Positions 39,237-40,471 of a stretch of 40,471 nucleotides of DNA are shown here, piece by piece. Numbering within the stretch: position 1 is the stretch's first letter; the number at the start of each line of letters is the position of its first letter. A program made the position numbers and the translations under genes. Source of the DNA: JAVBKP01 sp031553975 (GTDB taxonomy: Bacteria > Bacillota > Clostridia > Peptostreptococcales > Anaerovoracaceae); assembly GCA_031553975.1 (NCBI GenBank), contig JAVBKP010000032.1, positions 1 to 40,471 on the forward strand, written 5' to 3'. Below the pieces are notes generated by a model. It saw nothing but the letters and a program-made list of their open reading frames with translations. It did no database searches and was not told where the DNA came from.

Positions 39237-40471
39237 ATGCACATACCTGGACCAATCATCCCATATGTGATATTAATATCAGCCATGGTCATATTTTATA
39301 TTGATGTTATATTACATGGACAAAGGCATAAAAAACTTATGCTAATGAACTTAGGAGGCGTTATAACCACTAGCTTGTTGGTGGTTATTAGTATGCTTAT
39401 GCCTACAGATGAAGGCGTTTCGTTAGTCAATCGTTTAAAAATAGTATCAACCATAGCCAACAGCATATTGGCTGTAGGGTTATATCATGGCTTTATGGCA
39501 AAAAACCCTAGACCAAGTATTAAATTCATTGTAGCTATACCTGCATTTATTCTTGCAATTTTAGTTTTGACAGACCCGCTACATCATCTTTTTAGAAAAC
39601 AAATTCATCTAATTGAGATAGATGGTGCTGTAACTTTCTTTGCAGACCAAGGCCCAGTATTTTACATATTTGTTGCCTATTGCTATGCTATTATGACGTA
39701 CATGATAGTTGCTGCTTTACTTGAGTATCTTAAAAAATCCGTGTTATATAGGACCCAGCTTCGATATATGATTATTGCAAGTACCGCATGTCTTACCCTT
39801 GGTATTTTTAACAATGCAGGATTTTTTCCTATCAAAGATTATGCTGACCATGCGATCATATTCTTTGACATTTACATTTGTTCTCACTACTTGTTGGTGT
39901 ACAAATTTAAGTTAACATCAAGTATAAATCTAGCGAGGAACTCTATTTTCTCAGAATTATCCTATGCGGTATTGGTGTTTGACGTAAAAGAATTATTGTT
40001 AGATGCCAATGAAGTAGCCATGAGCACTTTTTCTATTACAAAAAATGATTTTTCTTTTTTACCATTAGAAGCGATCAAACAAAAATTACCCATTGAGAGA
40101 AGAATCAAAGAGGGTAACTTTGAAGTGAAAATGGAAAATGGCGACGGCAAAGTGAGACATTATAGCGTCCTTAAGCAATTTTTAAAAGATAAAAAAGGCA
40201 TGGATTCAGCCATTGTACTTTCTTTTTTTGACATAACAGAAGTGAAGAATCTAGAAAAAGACATAATGGATACAATGATGGAAACATCACCCAATATGAT
40301 GATTATATTTGATGCAGAGAATAAGGTATCTAACATCAGTCGGCCTCTTGCTAATTTGTTAGAGATTGAGAATCGTGACGATGCGGTAGGTATGCATGCG
40401 CTTGCTGTTTTCCATGAGATCCCTGATTCAGAAGGCATTATTAATGACATACTTACTTCGGAAGGATATTT
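39237..40471 (+). CDS. Membrane sensor kinase with 7TM and PAS domains, 3'-truncated by the window edge
   Basis: From ATG 39237 (after TAGGAGAAA and 12 bases after the receiver gene) a frame stays open for 411 codons to the edge. The N-terminus shows about seven hydrophobic segments (residues about 7-225) with 'LTDPLHHLFR' in the loop, typical of the HisKA_7TM sensor region. Two PAS-like domains follow (about 245-340, 'YAVLVFDVKELLLDANEVAM'; then 'MMETSPNMMIIFDAENKVSN'). The histidine kinase core is expected beyond the window but is not seen, so the class (HisKA, HATPase or hybrid) is open. A ligand is not predictable. Confidence 0.8.
   Translation, partial: MHIPGPIIPYVILISAMVIFYIDVILHGQRHKKLMLMNLGGVITTSLLVVISMLMPTDEGVSLVNRLKIVSTIANSILAVGLYHGFMAKNPRPSIKFIVAIPAFILAILVLTDPLHHLFRKQIHLIEIDGAVTFFADQGPVFYIFVAYCYAIMTYMIVAALLEYLKKSVLYRTQLRYMIIASTACLTLGIFNNAGFFPIKDYADHAIIFFDIYICSHYLLVYKFKLTSSINLARNSIFSELSYAVLVFDVKELLLDANEVAMSTFSITKNDFSFLPLEAIKQKLPIERRIKEGNFEVKMENGDGKVRHYSVLKQFLKDKKGMDSAIVLSFFDITEVKNLEKDIMDTMMETSPNMMIIFDAENKVSNISRPLANLLEIENRDDAVGMHALAVFHEIPDSEGIINDILTSEGY

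Noticed and set aside
38753..39292. 179-codon open frame antisense to the receiver gene
   Set aside because: It covers a well-conserved receiver gene on the opposite strand and its product shows no family features; a shadow frame.
1..40471. tRNA, rRNA, CRISPR arrays, transposases and prophage genes
   Set aside because: None recognised on either strand; intergenic spaces are short and explained by promoters, hairpins and ribosome sites.

Overview
This window is AT-rich DNA from a low-GC Gram-positive bacterium, most likely an anaerobic spore-forming Clostridia member near the Lachnospirales. The support is one long, tightly packed flagellar operon in clostridial order (fliF to flgG with FlbD, FliO, FlhF and FlhG), strong GGAGG ribosome sites throughout, the scpA-scpB-dacF cluster, and UPF0324, LytTR and HisKA_7TM-like families. 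The species assignment is inference. Both window edges cut a gene: fliF on the left and a sensor kinase on the right.

Region 1 (1-22.8 kb) is flagellar. fliF-G-H-I-J encode the MS ring, switch base and export ATPase. After a weak terminator and a putative promoter come fliK, flgD, a small conserved flagellar protein and the hook gene flgE. flgE is preceded by a highly structured 149-nt leader that contains a perfect anti-Shine-Dalgarno. Then follow flbD, fliL, fliO-P-Q-R, flhB, flhA, flhF, flhG, sigma-28 (fliA), two small single-membrane-span proteins, two rod/hook-type proteins (flgF/flgG-like), a rod-binding protein with only the FlgJ N-terminal domain, a PilZ c-di-GMP effector and a secreted lytic transglycosylase. 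motA, motB, fliM, fliN/fliY, cheY and the cheA/B/W/C/D block, often embedded in this operon in relatives, are all absent, and the junctions where they would lie are closed to 10-24 nt.

Region 2 (22.8-28.8 kb) is housekeeping: scpA-scpB (chromosome condensation), a DacF-type D,D-carboxypeptidase, a two-gene redox unit (sulfide/dihydroorotate-dehydrogenase-like flavo-iron-sulfur protein plus FAD oxidoreductase), a 51-codon gene on the minus strand and an RsuA/RluB pseudouridine synthase.

Region 3 (28.8-35.5 kb) looks accessory. It has an orphan LytTR response regulator, then three phased 10-bp repeats that run into a good promoter, then a 1104-aa secreted repeat protein, then a GT8 plus second-glycosyltransferase fusion. 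The secreted protein carries an in-frame 999-bp-offset duplication, with about 294 bp nearly identical between copies, and three C-terminal modules. A regulated, possibly glycosylated and size-variable surface system is the most interesting hypothesis here.

Region 4 (35.5-40.5 kb) holds an MBL/beta-CASP RNA hydrolase, a CYTH phosphatase-like protein, a convergent UPF0324 (YeiH) transporter, and a stand-alone receiver followed by a 7TM-PAS sensor kinase that runs off the window. Several promoters in regions 2 and 3 overlap the hairpin that ends the preceding gene, so a transcript started there would lack the full terminator stem. No tRNA, rRNA, CRISPR, insertion sequence or prophage was seen.
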